Part shown: positions 9,972 through 17,934 of the stretch, in pieces
How positions within the stretch are numbered: position 1 is the first letter of the stretch
How the letters are laid out: each line of letters starts with the position of its first letter
Origin: Streptomyces sp. LX-29
Lineage (GTDB): Bacteria; Actinomycetota; Actinomycetes; Streptomycetales; Streptomycetaceae
Reading direction: 5' to 3'
NCBI RefSeq assembly: GCF_029541745.1
Contig: NZ_CP089746.1
Coordinates: 6,271,559-6,335,558 of the forward strand
DNA length: 64,000 nucleotides
Program-made: the position numbers and the translations under genes
Notes under the pieces: model-generated
The model's input: the letters and a program-made list of their open reading frames with translations, nothing else
Database searches by the model: none
What the model was told of the DNA's origin: nothing

Positions 9972-10135
9972 CGGCCCGTCATGGTTCCCCAGCTGATCGC
10001 GAGGAGCCTTGGCGGCCCGTAACGGTTCCCGGGCTGACCGCGAGGAGCCTTGGCGGCCCGTAACGGTTCCCGGGCTGACCGCGAGGAGCCGCAGCGGCCC
10101 GTCACGGTTCCCCGGCCGATCGGGACGAGCCGCGG
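9972..10135. repeat. 41-bp tandem repeat, four copies
   Basis: Units lie at 9972-10012, 10013-10053, 10054-10094 and 10095-10135. Units 2 and 3 are nearly identical; 1 and 4 are more diverged. All begin CGGCCCGT and contain GGTTCCC. The period is not a multiple of three, so the long ORFs crossing it are artefacts. Together with the terminator it fills the 300-bp gap between two convergent genes. Confidence 0.9.
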
Positions 10136-10213
10136 CGGCCCGCCCCGAGCCTCGTCCGTCCCGATCCCCGCCGGCCCGCGAGACGAGCCCCGGCTTGACC
10201 CCGGACGCGCGCG

Positions 10214-10960
10214 TCAGGCGTCCACGGCCGTCACCAGCACCGACACCGTCGGGGTGGCGGCCGCTTCCGCCGCCGCCGCGCGCACCGCCAGGGCCACGTC
10301 CAGCGCGCGGTGGCCGGCGGCGACCGCCACCTGGACCAGCACCGCGGGAGCGCCGTCCGCGCGCTCCTCGATCGTCACCGCACGCCCCGTGCCACCCAGG
10401 GCGGCGGCCAGACCGGCCACCCCCGGCACGTCGGCGGTCGCCGCCGCGACGGCGACCGCGGCCGGCGGAAGGTCCGCCGTCGAGAGGTCCGCCCGCCTGC
10501 CGGGCGTGGCCGGCCCACCGGTGTCGCGGCCGCCGGGGGGCTCGACGGCAGGGCCGGCGGGCGGCTCGTCCACCAGTCCCGTGACCCGCAGGTCCACCCT
10601 CTCGACCCGGAGCCCCAGCCGCCGTGTCGACGCGGTGTGCAGCGCCGCGCGCAGGGCCTCAGCCGCCTCCGGGATCGGCCGGTCCATGGCCGCCGCGAGC
10701 GTCGCCTCGACGCGCAACGGGCCCGGCGGCAGCGCGCTCGGCGGGGGCGGGAGCGCCGGCGGCTCCGTGCGCGCCGGGTCGGCCAGACCGATCCGCAGCC
10801 TGTCCAGTCGTACGCCGGGCACCGCGCGGGCAGCGGCGCGCAGCACCCCCTCCGCGGCGCGCTCGGTCAGCCAGGCGCCGTCCGCGGGACCGCCCAGTGG
10901 TAGCAGCCGGCCGATGCCGAGCTGTTCCCGCACCGTCCGCGCCAGCCGGTCGGCGACCAC
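10214..10960 (-). CDS. Hypothetical protein of the Asp23 cluster, possibly a degenerate double Asp23-like protein
   Basis: 248 aa, Ala/Pro/Val-rich. I recall this neighbour of Streptomyces Asp23 genes being labelled by an uninformative viral P10 name. By eye it contains two weak repeats of the Asp23 pattern. The first runs from VLRAAARAVPGVRLDRLRIG to LRVERVDLRVTGL, and the second from VAVAAATADVPGVAGLAAAL to PTVSVLVTAVDA. Each has an A-x-x-V-x-G-V helix end, central strands and a closing V-x-V strand. A proline-rich linker lies between. The GTG at 10960 has AAAGGGGTGA upstream. It is divergent from asp23. Confidence 0.6.
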   Translation of the reverse strand: MVADRLARTVREQLGIGRLLPLGGPADGAWLTERAAEGVLRAAARAVPGVRLDRLRIGLADPARTEPPALPPPPSALPPGPLRVEATLAAAMDRPIPEAAEALRAALHTASTRRLGLRVERVDLRVTGLVDEPPAGPAVEPPGGRDTGGPATPGRRADLSTADLPPAAVAVAAATADVPGVAGLAAALGGTGRAVTIEERADGAPAVLVQVAVAAGHRALDVALAVRAAAAEAAATPTVSVLVTAVDA

Positions 10961-11139
10961 GGCCGTCACCCCTTTCGTCACCCCGACGCCCGTACCTGCG
11001 CACAGCCTGCCGCACGCCGGGGGAGCCGGGCGGACGACCCACCCGTTTGAGGGGCGGGGTCGCACGTGTGCCACATCGTTGGAGCGTGTCGGGGACGGTG
11101 AGCTTAGGGTGGCAAGAGGAGCGGCGTGTTCCGCCCCTC

Positions 11140-11176
11140 GGATCTTTCTTCGGATCTTCCTTCGGAAGGGGTGATC
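11140..11176. promoter_or_regulatory. 12-bp direct repeat with three GATC sites before asp23
   Basis: CGGATCTTTCTT and CGGATCTTCCTT are adjacent 12-bp repeats (11140-11163). GATC tetramers occur at 11141, 11153 and 11173, ending 4 bases before the asp23 ATG. It also overlaps the ribosome-binding site AAGGGG. Confidence 0.45.
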
Positions 11177-11180
11177 GGCG

Positions 11181-11666
11181 ATGACCGACACCGCACCACG
11201 GAACCGGCCCGAGAACGAGAGCGAGCTGGGCGAATCTCTCAGGAAGTCGGGTGGTGGCCAGCCGACCCGGCGGGGCGGCGGCGACCCGGGTTCGCGCGGC
11301 AAGACGACCATCGCGGACGGTGTCGTCGAGAAGATCGCCGGCTTGGCGGCCCGGGACGTCGAGGGAGTGCACACCACCGGCAGCGGCATGGCGCGCACCT
11401 TCGGTGCCGTGCGGGACCGGGTGCCCGGCGGCGGCCGCTCGGTGACCCGCGGCGTGCGGGCCGAGGTGGGCGAGGTACAGACGGCTCTCGACCTGGACAT
11501 CGTCGTCGACTACGGCTATTCCATCGGCGAAGTCGCCCGCAATGTGCGGGAGGACGTGATCTCCGCGGTGGAGCGGATGACCGGCCTTGAGGTGGTCGAG
11601 GTCAATATCGCGGTCAGCGATGTGAAGCTGCCCGAGGAGGAGGAAGAGGAGCCGCGGATCCAGTAG
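11181..11666 (+). CDS. Asp23/Gls24 family envelope stress protein
   Basis: Cytoplasmic alkaline-shock-type protein of 161 aa, held at the membrane by AmaP in the firmicute model. A polar Gly/Arg N-terminal tail (1-40) precedes the Asp23 domain: TTIADGVVEKIAGLAARDVE, then VRAEVGEVQTALDLDIVVDY, then VREDVISAVERMTGLEVVEV and NIAVSDVKL. The C-terminus is acidic (EEEEEE). It heads a tight run of five genes (11181-13769) with overlapping or near-abutting starts, probably one operon. The operon also holds a second Asp23 protein and the AmaP anchor. Confidence 0.92.
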   Translation: MTDTAPRNRPENESELGESLRKSGGGQPTRRGGGDPGSRGKTTIADGVVEKIAGLAARDVEGVHTTGSGMARTFGAVRDRVPGGGRSVTRGVRAEVGEVQTALDLDIVVDYGYSIGEVARNVREDVISAVERMTGLEVVEVNIAVSDVKLPEEEEEEPRIQ

Positions 11667-11716
11667 CGGCCTGAGGACCGACGGTCGTGGGGCCGCCGGA
11701 CGAGGGGAGCGGAAAC

Positions 11717-11920
11717 GTGAGCATGGCTGTGATCGGGCTGATCGCCGGAATGGGTCTCGGCTTCGCCGGGTACTTCGGCGGCTTCGGAGCGTTCTTGCTG
11801 GTAGCGGCGTTGGGAGCGGTCGGGTTCGTGGTCGGGCGGGTGCTGGACGGCGACCTGGAGCCGGGCGACCTCTTCCGCACCCGCGAGTCCCGCGAGCGCG
11901 AAGAGCGCAGGGGTCGGTGA
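11717..11920 (+). CDS. Small two-span membrane protein of the Asp23 operon (DUF2273-like)
   Basis: 67 aa. Two hydrophobic stretches (MAVIGLIAGMGLGFAGYFGG and FLLVAALGAVGFVVGRVLDG) are separated by a Gly/Phe turn. They are followed by a charged cytoplasmic tail rich in Arg/Glu. The GTG at 11717 has GGGGAGCGG upstream; an ATG two codons later is an alternative. Asp23 operons often contain a DUF2273-type small membrane protein at this position, and I assign it by that context. Confidence 0.8.
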   Translation: MSMAVIGLIAGMGLGFAGYFGGFGAFLLVAALGAVGFVVGRVLDGDLEPGDLFRTRESREREERRGR

Positions 11921-11927
11921 GGGCAGA

Positions 11928-12260
11928 GTGGTCGAGCCCGCCGAGCGCGGTGCCACGCGCATCGCGGACCGGGTCGTCGCGAAGATCGCCTCACAGGCGG
12001 CCCGGGAGGCGCTGCGCGAAGGCCCCACGGCGCCGCGGCCGCACGCCGTGGTCGCCGTGCGGGACCGCGTGGTGCGGGTCCGGGTCACGGTGGAGCTCGG
12101 CTATCCGTCCGACATCGGCACGCAGTGCGGTGCGGTGCGCCGTCAGATCACCGAACGCGTGGGCCACTTGGCCGGCATGGAGGTGCCCGAGGTGGCGGTC
12201 ACGGTCGAACGGCTGCACGCGCCGCAGTTGACGGGTGTGGGCGGGGGGCGTGTCCGGTGA
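11928..12260 (+). CDS. Second Asp23-family protein
   Basis: 110 aa with an Asp23 core: RIADRVVAKIASQAAREAL, then VVAVRDRVVRVRVTVELGYP, then AVRRQITERVGHLAGMEV and PEVAVTVERL. It lacks the long tails of the first Asp23 gene. Starts at GTG 11928, 7 bp after the preceding stop. Its own stop overlaps the next gene's GTG by GTGA, so the two are translationally coupled. It may form mixed assemblies with the first Asp23 protein (inference). Confidence 0.88.
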   Translation: MVEPAERGATRIADRVVAKIASQAAREALREGPTAPRPHAVVAVRDRVVRVRVTVELGYPSDIGTQCGAVRRQITERVGHLAGMEVPEVAVTVERLHAPQLTGVGGGRVR

Positions 12261-13156
12261 GCGACCTCACAGGCGACGCGGGCCGTACGAACGACCCGGA
12301 CGACACGGGTGGTACCGGCCGTTCGGGCGCCCCGTACGGCGCGGGCCGCACAAGCGACCCTGGAGGCACGGGCCGTACCGGAGACCTGGGAGTCACCGCC
12401 CGCACAGGAGACGCGGGAGCCAGCGGCCGTACCGACGACCAGGGAGTCAACGCCCGCACAGGCGACCCCGGGGCGACCCGCCCTCCGGACGGTACGCGAG
12501 GCGCGGGCGACGCGAGAGGGAACGGCGGTCCGGGGGCGGGCGTCGAGGCGGCCGGTGCGGCGCCGCCCGAGGAGCCCGCTCCGGGCGCCCCCGCGCCCGG
12601 CCCCGTGCGCCCGCGCCCGGTTCGACGGTTCTGGTCCGCGCGTCGGGTGCCCGCCGCCATCGTCGCCGCGTTGGTGCTGGCCGGGGCCGGCCTGCTCCTC
12701 TACGACGTGGCGGCGGTGCGCGCCGGACGCCCCGCGATGCGCTGGCGCCGAGAGCTGGCCGACGAGCTCGCCACCCGGCCGCTCGACAGCGGCTGGGTGG
12801 TGGGCGCGGCCGCCGTGGTGCTGCTGGTGGGCTGCTGGCTGGTGGTGCTCGCCGTGACTCCGGGGCTTCGGAGACTGCTGCCGATGCGGCGGGACAGCGC
12901 CGACCTGCGCGCCGGGCTCGACCGCGGGGCGGCCGGACTGGTGCTGCGCGACCGTGCGATGGAGGTGGCGGGAGTCCGCTCCGTCCGTGTCGACGTGCGG
13001 CGCCGCCGGGTGCGGGCGCGGGTCGTCTCGCACTTCCGGGACCTGGACGACGTACGGGCGGATCTCGACCGGGTGCTCGCCGAGGGAGTACGGCAGCTGG
13101 GCCTGGCCCGGCAACCCGCGCTCTCGCTGCGGGTCCGACGGCCATCGAAGGGGTGA
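12257..13156 (+). CDS. DUF6286-type membrane protein with repetitive N-terminus
   Basis: 299 aa. Residues 1-95 are hydrophilic, built from imperfect GRTGDPG/ARTGDAG-like repeats rich in Gly, Thr, Asp and Arg, then a Pro/Ala-rich stretch. A transmembrane segment follows (AAIVAALVLAGAGLLLYDVA), a 40-residue loop (MRWRRELADELATRPLDSGW), a second segment (VVGAAAVVLLVGCWLVVLAV), and a C-terminal cytoplasmic domain with alternating strands (VRSVRVDVRRRRVRARVVSH). This domain recalls the Asp23/AmaP cytoplasmic fold and is usual in Streptomyces Asp23 operons. Start overlaps the previous stop. Confidence 0.8.
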   Translation: MSDLTGDAGRTNDPDDTGGTGRSGAPYGAGRTSDPGGTGRTGDLGVTARTGDAGASGRTDDQGVNARTGDPGATRPPDGTRGAGDARGNGGPGAGVEAAGAAPPEEPAPGAPAPGPVRPRPVRRFWSARRVPAAIVAALVLAGAGLLLYDVAAVRAGRPAMRWRRELADELATRPLDSGWVVGAAAVVLLVGCWLVVLAVTPGLRRLLPMRRDSADLRAGLDRGAAGLVLRDRAMEVAGVRSVRVDVRRRRVRARVVSHFRDLDDVRADLDRVLAEGVRQLGLARQPALSLRVRRPSKG

Positions 13157-13163
13157 GCGGAGC

Positions 13164-13769
13164 GTGCTGCGGACGGTCAACCGAGTGCTGGTCGGGTTGG
13201 TGGGGCTGGCGCTGGTCCTGCTGGGCGGCGCGGTGCTGGTCGCCGGGCTGGACCTGCGGCGGCGCTGGGGGATCGGGGAGGACTGGTGGTGGCCGTTCGC
13301 CGGCCCCCATGACGTGCTGCTCAGTCGGGCCGACCGGATCCGGTGGCGCGACGAGGGATGGTGGTGGCCGGCGGTCATCGGCTGCCTGGGCGTGGTCCTG
13401 CTGCTCGCCCTGTGGTGGCTGCTGGCGCAGCTACGGCGGCGCCAGTTGGGGGAGGTCCTGGTCGGCGCCGACGACATCGAGGCCGGTGCCGCCGCGGTGG
13501 TGCGCGGGCGGGCGCTGGAGGCGGTCATGGCGGCGGACGCCGAGTCGCTGGACGGGGTGGAGCGGGCCCGCGTCACCCTGCGCGGGCGGCGTACGGCGCC
13601 CGAGGCACGGATGGCGCTGGTGCTCGCCGCGCGGGCGCAGCCGGTGCGCGCCCTGGAACAGGTGCGGGGCGAGGTGCTCGAGCACGCCCGCTCCTCCGTG
13701 GGGCTGGCGCGGTTCCCGACCGAGGTGCGGGTGCGAGCGGTCCGCCACGGGGCGGAACGCGTCAGCTGA
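13164..13769 (+). CDS. amaP: Alkaline shock response membrane anchor protein AmaP
   Basis: 201 aa. An N-terminal transmembrane helix (VLVGLVGLALVLLGGAVLVA) and a second one (WPAVIGCLGVVLLLALWWLL) bracket a Trp-rich external loop (GEDWWWPFAGPHD). The C-terminal cytoplasmic part (EVLVGADDIEAGAAAVVRG onward) has the AmaP-like helix-strand pattern. In staphylococci AmaP tethers Asp23 to the membrane; transfer of that role is by family and context. GTG start at 13164, 7 bp after the DUF6286 stop. It is the last gene of the operon. Confidence 0.85.
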   Translation: MLRTVNRVLVGLVGLALVLLGGAVLVAGLDLRRRWGIGEDWWWPFAGPHDVLLSRADRIRWRDEGWWWPAVIGCLGVVLLLALWWLLAQLRRRQLGEVLVGADDIEAGAAAVVRGRALEAVMAADAESLDGVERARVTLRGRRTAPEARMALVLAARAQPVRALEQVRGEVLEHARSSVGLARFPTEVRVRAVRHGAERVS

Positions 13770-13814
13770 CGGCGCGCGCCGGCGCCCTCCGCGCCGCCCC
13801 AGGCATAGCACGCG

Positions 13815-13930
13815 GGTACCCCCGGGCGTAGCCCCCGGGCACTCCCGGGCATGGCGCCCGGGCACTCCCGGGCGTAGCCCCCAGACATAGCCCCCGGATA
13901 CCCCAGGCATGGGCCCCGGGGGCATGGCAC
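13815..13930. repeat. Degenerate CCCGGGCAT/GTAGCC repeats after amaP
   Basis: Imperfect tandem units of roughly 23 bp built from CCCGGGC, GCATGGC and GCGTAGCC words lie between the convergent amaP and SDR genes. No gene is visible here. Confidence 0.65.
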
Positions 13931-13975
13931 CCCAAGCCGTACCGCAGCGCGGCCGCTCTCGCGGGCGCGGTGGCT

Positions 13976-14731
13976 TCAGAGCGCGTGCAGGGCGCCGCCG
14001 TCCACCGGCAGCATCAGGCCCGTGAGGTACGAGGCCGCGGGGGAGAGCACGAAGGCGGCCGCCTTGCCGAACTCCTCCGGGGTGCCGTAGCGGCGCAGCG
14101 GGATCGCCTCGCTGTTGCGGCGCCGGGCGGCCGCCTCGTCCCCGGACAGGGCGTCGAGTTCGCGCACCCGGTCGGTGTCGATACGGGCCGGGAGCAGTCC
14201 GACGACGCGGATGCCGCGCGGGCCGAGCTCCACCGAGAGGGACTTGGCGAACCCCGCCAGCCCCGGGCGGAGACCGTTGGAGATCGTCAGGCCGGGGATC
14301 GGTTCGCGGACGGAGCCGGAGAGGACGAAGCCGATCACGCCGCCCGGGGTGAGCGCGTCGGCCGCGGTGCGGGCCAGCCGGACCGCCCCGAGGAAGACCG
14401 ACTCGAACGCCGACTGCCACTGCTCGTCGGTGTTGTCCGCGAACCGGCCGGCGGGCGGGCCGCCGACGCTGACGAGGATGCCGTCGAAGCCGCCGAAGCG
14501 TTCGCGGGCGTGGGCGATCAGGCGCTCGGCGGCGTCCGGGTCGGCGTTGTCGGCGGCCACACCGGAGGCGTTCGGGCCGAGCTCGGCGGCGGCGCGCTCC
14601 ACGGACTTCTCGTCGCGCCCGGTGAGGACCACCTTCGCGCCGTCGGCCACCAGCTCGCGGGCGGTGGCGTTGCCGAGTCCGCGGGTGGCTCCGGTGATGA
14701 CGTACACACGGTCTTTGAGGTCAAGATCCAT
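13976..14731 (-). CDS. SDR family protein lacking the usual catalytic Tyr and Lys
   Basis: Rossmann-fold short-chain dehydrogenase-like protein of 251 aa. The NAD(P) motif TGATRGLG (13-20) is intact and the end LPVDGGALHAL is typical. VLSGSV keeps a Ser. Where Y-x-x-x-K should follow, the sequence is LTISNGLRPGLAGFAKS, so no Tyr lies in register. Some FabG-like SDRs share such an S-N-G-L-R version; they may bind nucleotide without classical catalysis. It starts 5 bp after the GH15 stop, indicating coupled expression with the GH15 and SURF1 genes. Confidence 0.85.
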   Translation of the reverse strand: MDLDLKDRVYVITGATRGLGNATARELVADGAKVVLTGRDEKSVERAAAELGPNASGVAADNADPDAAERLIAHARERFGGFDGILVSVGGPPAGRFADNTDEQWQSAFESVFLGAVRLARTAADALTPGGVIGFVLSGSVREPIPGLTISNGLRPGLAGFAKSLSVELGPRGIRVVGLLPARIDTDRVRELDALSGDEAAARRRNSEAIPLRRYGTPEEFGKAAAFVLSPAASYLTGLMLPVDGGALHAL

Positions 14732-14736
14732 GGGGG

Positions 14737-16521
14737 TCAGTCTGCCGTGGCGGGGGAGGCGAGGGTAAGAGCGGTGTTCACGAGACCGATGTGGCTGAAC
14801 GCCTGCGGGAAGTTGCCGAGCGCGCGATCGGCGGTCGCGTCGTGCTCCTCCGCCAGCAGCCCCACGTCGTTGCGGAGGTCCAGCAGCCGGTCGAAGAGGG
14901 CGCGGGCCTCCTTGCCGCGGCCGCTCAGGTACAGGGCGTCGGCCAGCCAGAACGAGCAGGCGATGAACGCGCCCTCGGTGCCGGGTAGACCGTCCACGTT
15001 GTCGCCTTCGAGGCTGTAGCGGCGGATGAGACCGCCGTGGTCCAGCTCGCGGCGTACCGCGTCGATGGTGCCGACCACGCGCGGGTCGGTGGCGGGCAGG
15101 AAGTCGACCCGCGGGATGAGCAGGGTGGCGGCGTCCAGCTCGACAGAGCCGTAGGACTGGGTGAAGGTGTTGCGCTCGCGGTCGTAGCCGCGCTCGCACA
15201 CCTCCTTGTGGACCGCGTCGCGCATGGCCCGCCAGCGGTCCCCGTCGCCGGGGAGGGCGGGGTGGGCCTCGATGGAGCGCACCGCGCGGTCGGCGGCGAC
15301 CCAGGCCATCACCTTGGAGTGCACGAAGTGGCGACGCCCGCCGCGGACCTCCCACAGCCCCTCGTCGGGGTCGCGCCAGGCGGATTCGAGGAAGTCCATC
15401 AGGGCGCGCTGGAGGTTCCAGGCGTGCGGCTGGCCGGGCAGCCCGGAGGTGCGGGCGAGGTAGAGGGCGTCCAGCACCTCTCCGTAGACGTCGAGCTGGA
15501 GCTGGTTGACGGCGGCGTTGCCGATCCGGACCGGGGCCGAGTCGGCGTAGCCGGGAAGCCAGGGCAGCTCGAACTCGGGCAGCCGGCGCTCGCCCGCCAG
15601 GCCGTACATGATCTGGAGGTCGGCCGGGTCGCCGGCGATGGCGCGCAGCAACCAGTCCCGCCAGGCGCGGGCCTCCTCCTGGTAGCCGGCCGAGAGCAGG
15701 ACGTTCAGGGTGAGCGCGGAGTCCCGCAGCCAGCAGTAGCGGTAGTCCCAGTTGCGCACGCCGCCCACGGCCTCGGGGAGGGAGGTGGTGGGGGCGGCCA
15801 CGATGCCGCCGGTGGGGGCGTAGGTGAGGGCCTTGAGGGTGATCAGCGAGCGGATCACGGCGTCGCGGTCCGGCCCGGAGTAGCGGCAGCGGCCGGCCCA
15901 CGCCTGCCAGTCGTGGAGGCTGGTGCGCAGCGCCTGGTGCGGATTGACCAGGCGCGGGCGCGCGTGGTGGGAGGGGTGCCAGGTGAGGACGAAGGCCACC
16001 TTGTCGCCGGCGGAGACCGTGAACTCGGAGCGGGTGCTGAAGTCCTCGCCGTAGGTGCGCACGGGGGGCTCGGAACGCAGCCAGACCGAGTCGGGGCCGG
16101 CGACGGCGACCCGGTGGTTGTCGCTGCGGCGCACCCAGGGGACTACCCGGCCGTAGTCGAAGCGCAGCCGCAGCACGCCGAGCATGTCGACGCGGCCGGA
16201 GACGCCCTCGACGATGCGGGTGACGTCGGGGGCGCGGTCACGTTGCGGCATGAAGTCGGTGACCTTGACGGTCCCGGCCGCGGTCTCCCAGACGGACTCC
16301 AGGATCAGGGAGTCCTTGAGGTACGCGCGCCGGGTGCAGGGGCCGCCGTGGACCGGGGCGAGCCGCCAGTGGCCGTTGTCCCGGTCGCCGAGCAGGGCGG
16401 CGAAGCAGGCGCCCGAGTCGAAGCGGGGCAGGCACAACCAGTCGATCGAACCGTCGCGGCCGACGAGGGCGGCCGTCTGGTGGTCGCCGATGAGCGCGTA
16501 GTCCTCGATGCGTTGACCCAC
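14737..16521 (-). CDS. Glycoside hydrolase family 15 protein (glucoamylase/trehalase-like)
   Basis: 594 aa, cytoplasmic, no signal peptide. It begins IEDYALIGDHQTAALVGRDG and SIDWLCLPRFDSGACFAALL, the diagnostic N-terminal beta-sandwich entry of bacterial GH15 proteins. The (alpha/alpha)6 barrel follows, with NWDYRYCWLRDSALTLNVLL carrying the expected general-acid region. Later come GLWEVRGGRRHFVHSKVMAW and TEGAFIACSFWLADALYLSG. Actinobacterial relatives include trehalases; substrate here could be trehalose or short alpha-glucans. The GTG start at 16521 is 29 bp after the SURF1 gene. Length is normal for the family. Confidence 0.92.
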   Translation of the reverse strand: MGQRIEDYALIGDHQTAALVGRDGSIDWLCLPRFDSGACFAALLGDRDNGHWRLAPVHGGPCTRRAYLKDSLILESVWETAAGTVKVTDFMPQRDRAPDVTRIVEGVSGRVDMLGVLRLRFDYGRVVPWVRRSDNHRVAVAGPDSVWLRSEPPVRTYGEDFSTRSEFTVSAGDKVAFVLTWHPSHHARPRLVNPHQALRTSLHDWQAWAGRCRYSGPDRDAVIRSLITLKALTYAPTGGIVAAPTTSLPEAVGGVRNWDYRYCWLRDSALTLNVLLSAGYQEEARAWRDWLLRAIAGDPADLQIMYGLAGERRLPEFELPWLPGYADSAPVRIGNAAVNQLQLDVYGEVLDALYLARTSGLPGQPHAWNLQRALMDFLESAWRDPDEGLWEVRGGRRHFVHSKVMAWVAADRAVRSIEAHPALPGDGDRWRAMRDAVHKEVCERGYDRERNTFTQSYGSVELDAATLLIPRVDFLPATDPRVVGTIDAVRRELDHGGLIRRYSLEGDNVDGLPGTEGAFIACSFWLADALYLSGRGKEARALFDRLLDLRNDVGLLAEEHDATADRALGNFPQAFSHIGLVNTALTLASPATAD

Positions 16522-16550
16522 ACAGAGACGTTTGCCCGAGAGACGCTGGG

Positions 16551-17534
16551 CTAGTCCGCGGAGCCTGCTGTTTGGGCGACTTCGCGGCTTTCATCCCCGT
16601 TTGCCGTGCCGGTGCCGGCGGTGGCTGCGACCGGGGTGGCGGTGGCGGTGGCGTCGGTGGCGACGGCGTCGGGGGCGACGGTGGTGTCGGTGTCGGTGGC
16701 CTCCTTCGCCGGAGCCTTGTCGGCGGCCTTGGCCTTCGCCTTGGCCTCCTTCGCGGCCGCCTCCGCGCGGTCGCGGAGCTCGCGGCGGAAGAGGACCACC
16801 CAGCCGATGGGGACGCCCGCGGTGAAGAGCCACCACTGGATCGCGTACGCCATGTGGGAGCCGATGCTGCTGTGGTCGGGCTCCTCGACCGGGGTGGGCT
16901 GCTCACGGCCGGCGGGAGAGGACTTGATCAGTTCGAGGTAGCCGCCGAGGGCGGGGCGGTCGAGAGGCTCGGCCAGCCGTTCGCTGTTGATCAGCATCAC
17001 CTGGCGCTCGGGCAGCCCGGACTTGTCCTTGATGCCGCTGTTCCCGGTCGTCTCGTCGGCCCGGAGCCGGCCGGTGACGGTGACCTCGCCGCGCGGGGGC
17101 GCGGGGACCTCCGGGAACTTGGTGAGGTCGCCGCCCGGCGGGATCCAGCCCCGGTTGACCATGACCACCGCGCCGTCGCCCTTGACGCCGTCCTTGCCGC
17201 CGCCCTTGAGCAGCAGCGGGGTGACGACGAAGTAGCCGACCGCCTCGTTGGCGCCCGTGCGCTGGCGAACGACGACCTCGTGCCGGGTGTCGTAGGTGCC
17301 GGTGGCGGTCACCGTGCGCCAGGTGACCGCGCGGTCCACCGGGCGGCCGGGGGTGGTCAGCTCGCCGACCGGGACGGCCGGGGACTTGAGGCTCTCGGCG
17401 ATCAGGTCGTTGTGCGCTACCCGGTTCTGGTGCCGGTGGAACTGCCAGAATCCCAGCTCGATCATGGAGGGAATCAGGACAAGTCCCACGAGGGTGAGGA
17501 TCACCCATTGCCGGGACAACAGGAAGCGGTACAC
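16551..17534 (-). CDS. SURF1 family cytochrome oxidase assembly protein
   Basis: Membrane factor for cytochrome c oxidase biogenesis. N-terminal span (WVILTLVGLVLIPSMIELGF) with the family motif GFWQFHR, an external domain with VMVNRGWIPP and the C-terminal span AIQWWLFTAGVPIGWVVLF. The order matches SURF1. It extends beyond the usual length by about 75 residues of Ala/Lys/Glu then Ala/Thr repeats (KAKAADKAPAKEATDTDTTV-like), probably a disordered cytoplasmic tail. I prefer the GTG at 17534 (VYRFLLSRQW); an in-frame TTG at 17549 would add five residues. It heads the SURF1-GH15-SDR run. Confidence 0.92.
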   Translation of the reverse strand: MYRFLLSRQWVILTLVGLVLIPSMIELGFWQFHRHQNRVAHNDLIAESLKSPAVPVGELTTPGRPVDRAVTWRTVTATGTYDTRHEVVVRQRTGANEAVGYFVVTPLLLKGGGKDGVKGDGAVVMVNRGWIPPGGDLTKFPEVPAPPRGEVTVTGRLRADETTGNSGIKDKSGLPERQVMLINSERLAEPLDRPALGGYLELIKSSPAGREQPTPVEEPDHSSIGSHMAYAIQWWLFTAGVPIGWVVLFRRELRDRAEAAAKEAKAKAKAADKAPAKEATDTDTTVAPDAVATDATATATPVAATAGTGTANGDESREVAQTAGSAD

Positions 17535-17607
17535 CCCACGACCGTACAACTTGGCCGTGGGGCGTTCGCGGGGAGGGTGGCCCCAGCCGCCGCGGCCGGG
17601 GCGGTGG

Positions 17608-17841
17608 CTAGACGTGATCGACGATGCCCACCTTCCCCTCCGCGCGGGCGCAGTGCGCCCCGCAGTAGAAGTGGCCGTCGGCCTCCACGCCCTGGCCGAT
17701 GATCTGGCAGCGGCAGTGTTCGCAGATCGGCGCCATGCGGTGGATGGCGCAGGCGAAGCAGTCGAAGACGTGCACCGCGCCCGCGGCGCGCACCTCGAAC
17801 GTCATCCGGTAGTCGTTTCCGCAGACCTCGCAACGTCCCAT
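17608..17841 (-). CDS. Small Cys-rich zinc-binding protein
   Basis: 77 aa from the ATG at 17841 (MGRCEVCGNDYRMTFEV). It has four paired Cys sets: C-x2-C at 4-7, C-x2-C in DCFACAIHRM, C-x2-C-x-C in CEHCRCQ and C-x3-H-C in YCGAHC. The layout implies two zinc ribbons or a LIM-like fold; actinobacterial homologues are often labelled metallothionein-like. No enzymatic motif. It could be a redox or zinc-storage protein or a protein-binding module. It is followed downstream by the SURF1 gene, but a separate transcript is possible. Confidence 0.78.
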   Translation of the reverse strand: MGRCEVCGNDYRMTFEVRAAGAVHVFDCFACAIHRMAPICEHCRCQIIGQGVEADGHFYCGAHCARAEGKVGIVDHV

Positions 17842-17934
17842 GCGCCACAGCATGCGGCTCCGCCCGGTGGTGGCCGACCGGCGGCCGGGCGCGTCGCGCC
17901 GACATTCACCTGATCGTCGTCTCGGCGCCGCGGG

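Noticed and set aside
10009..11174. ORFs starting in the 41-bp repeat
   Set aside because: Period is not a codon multiple and the products match no family; they run antisense to the 10214-10960 gene.
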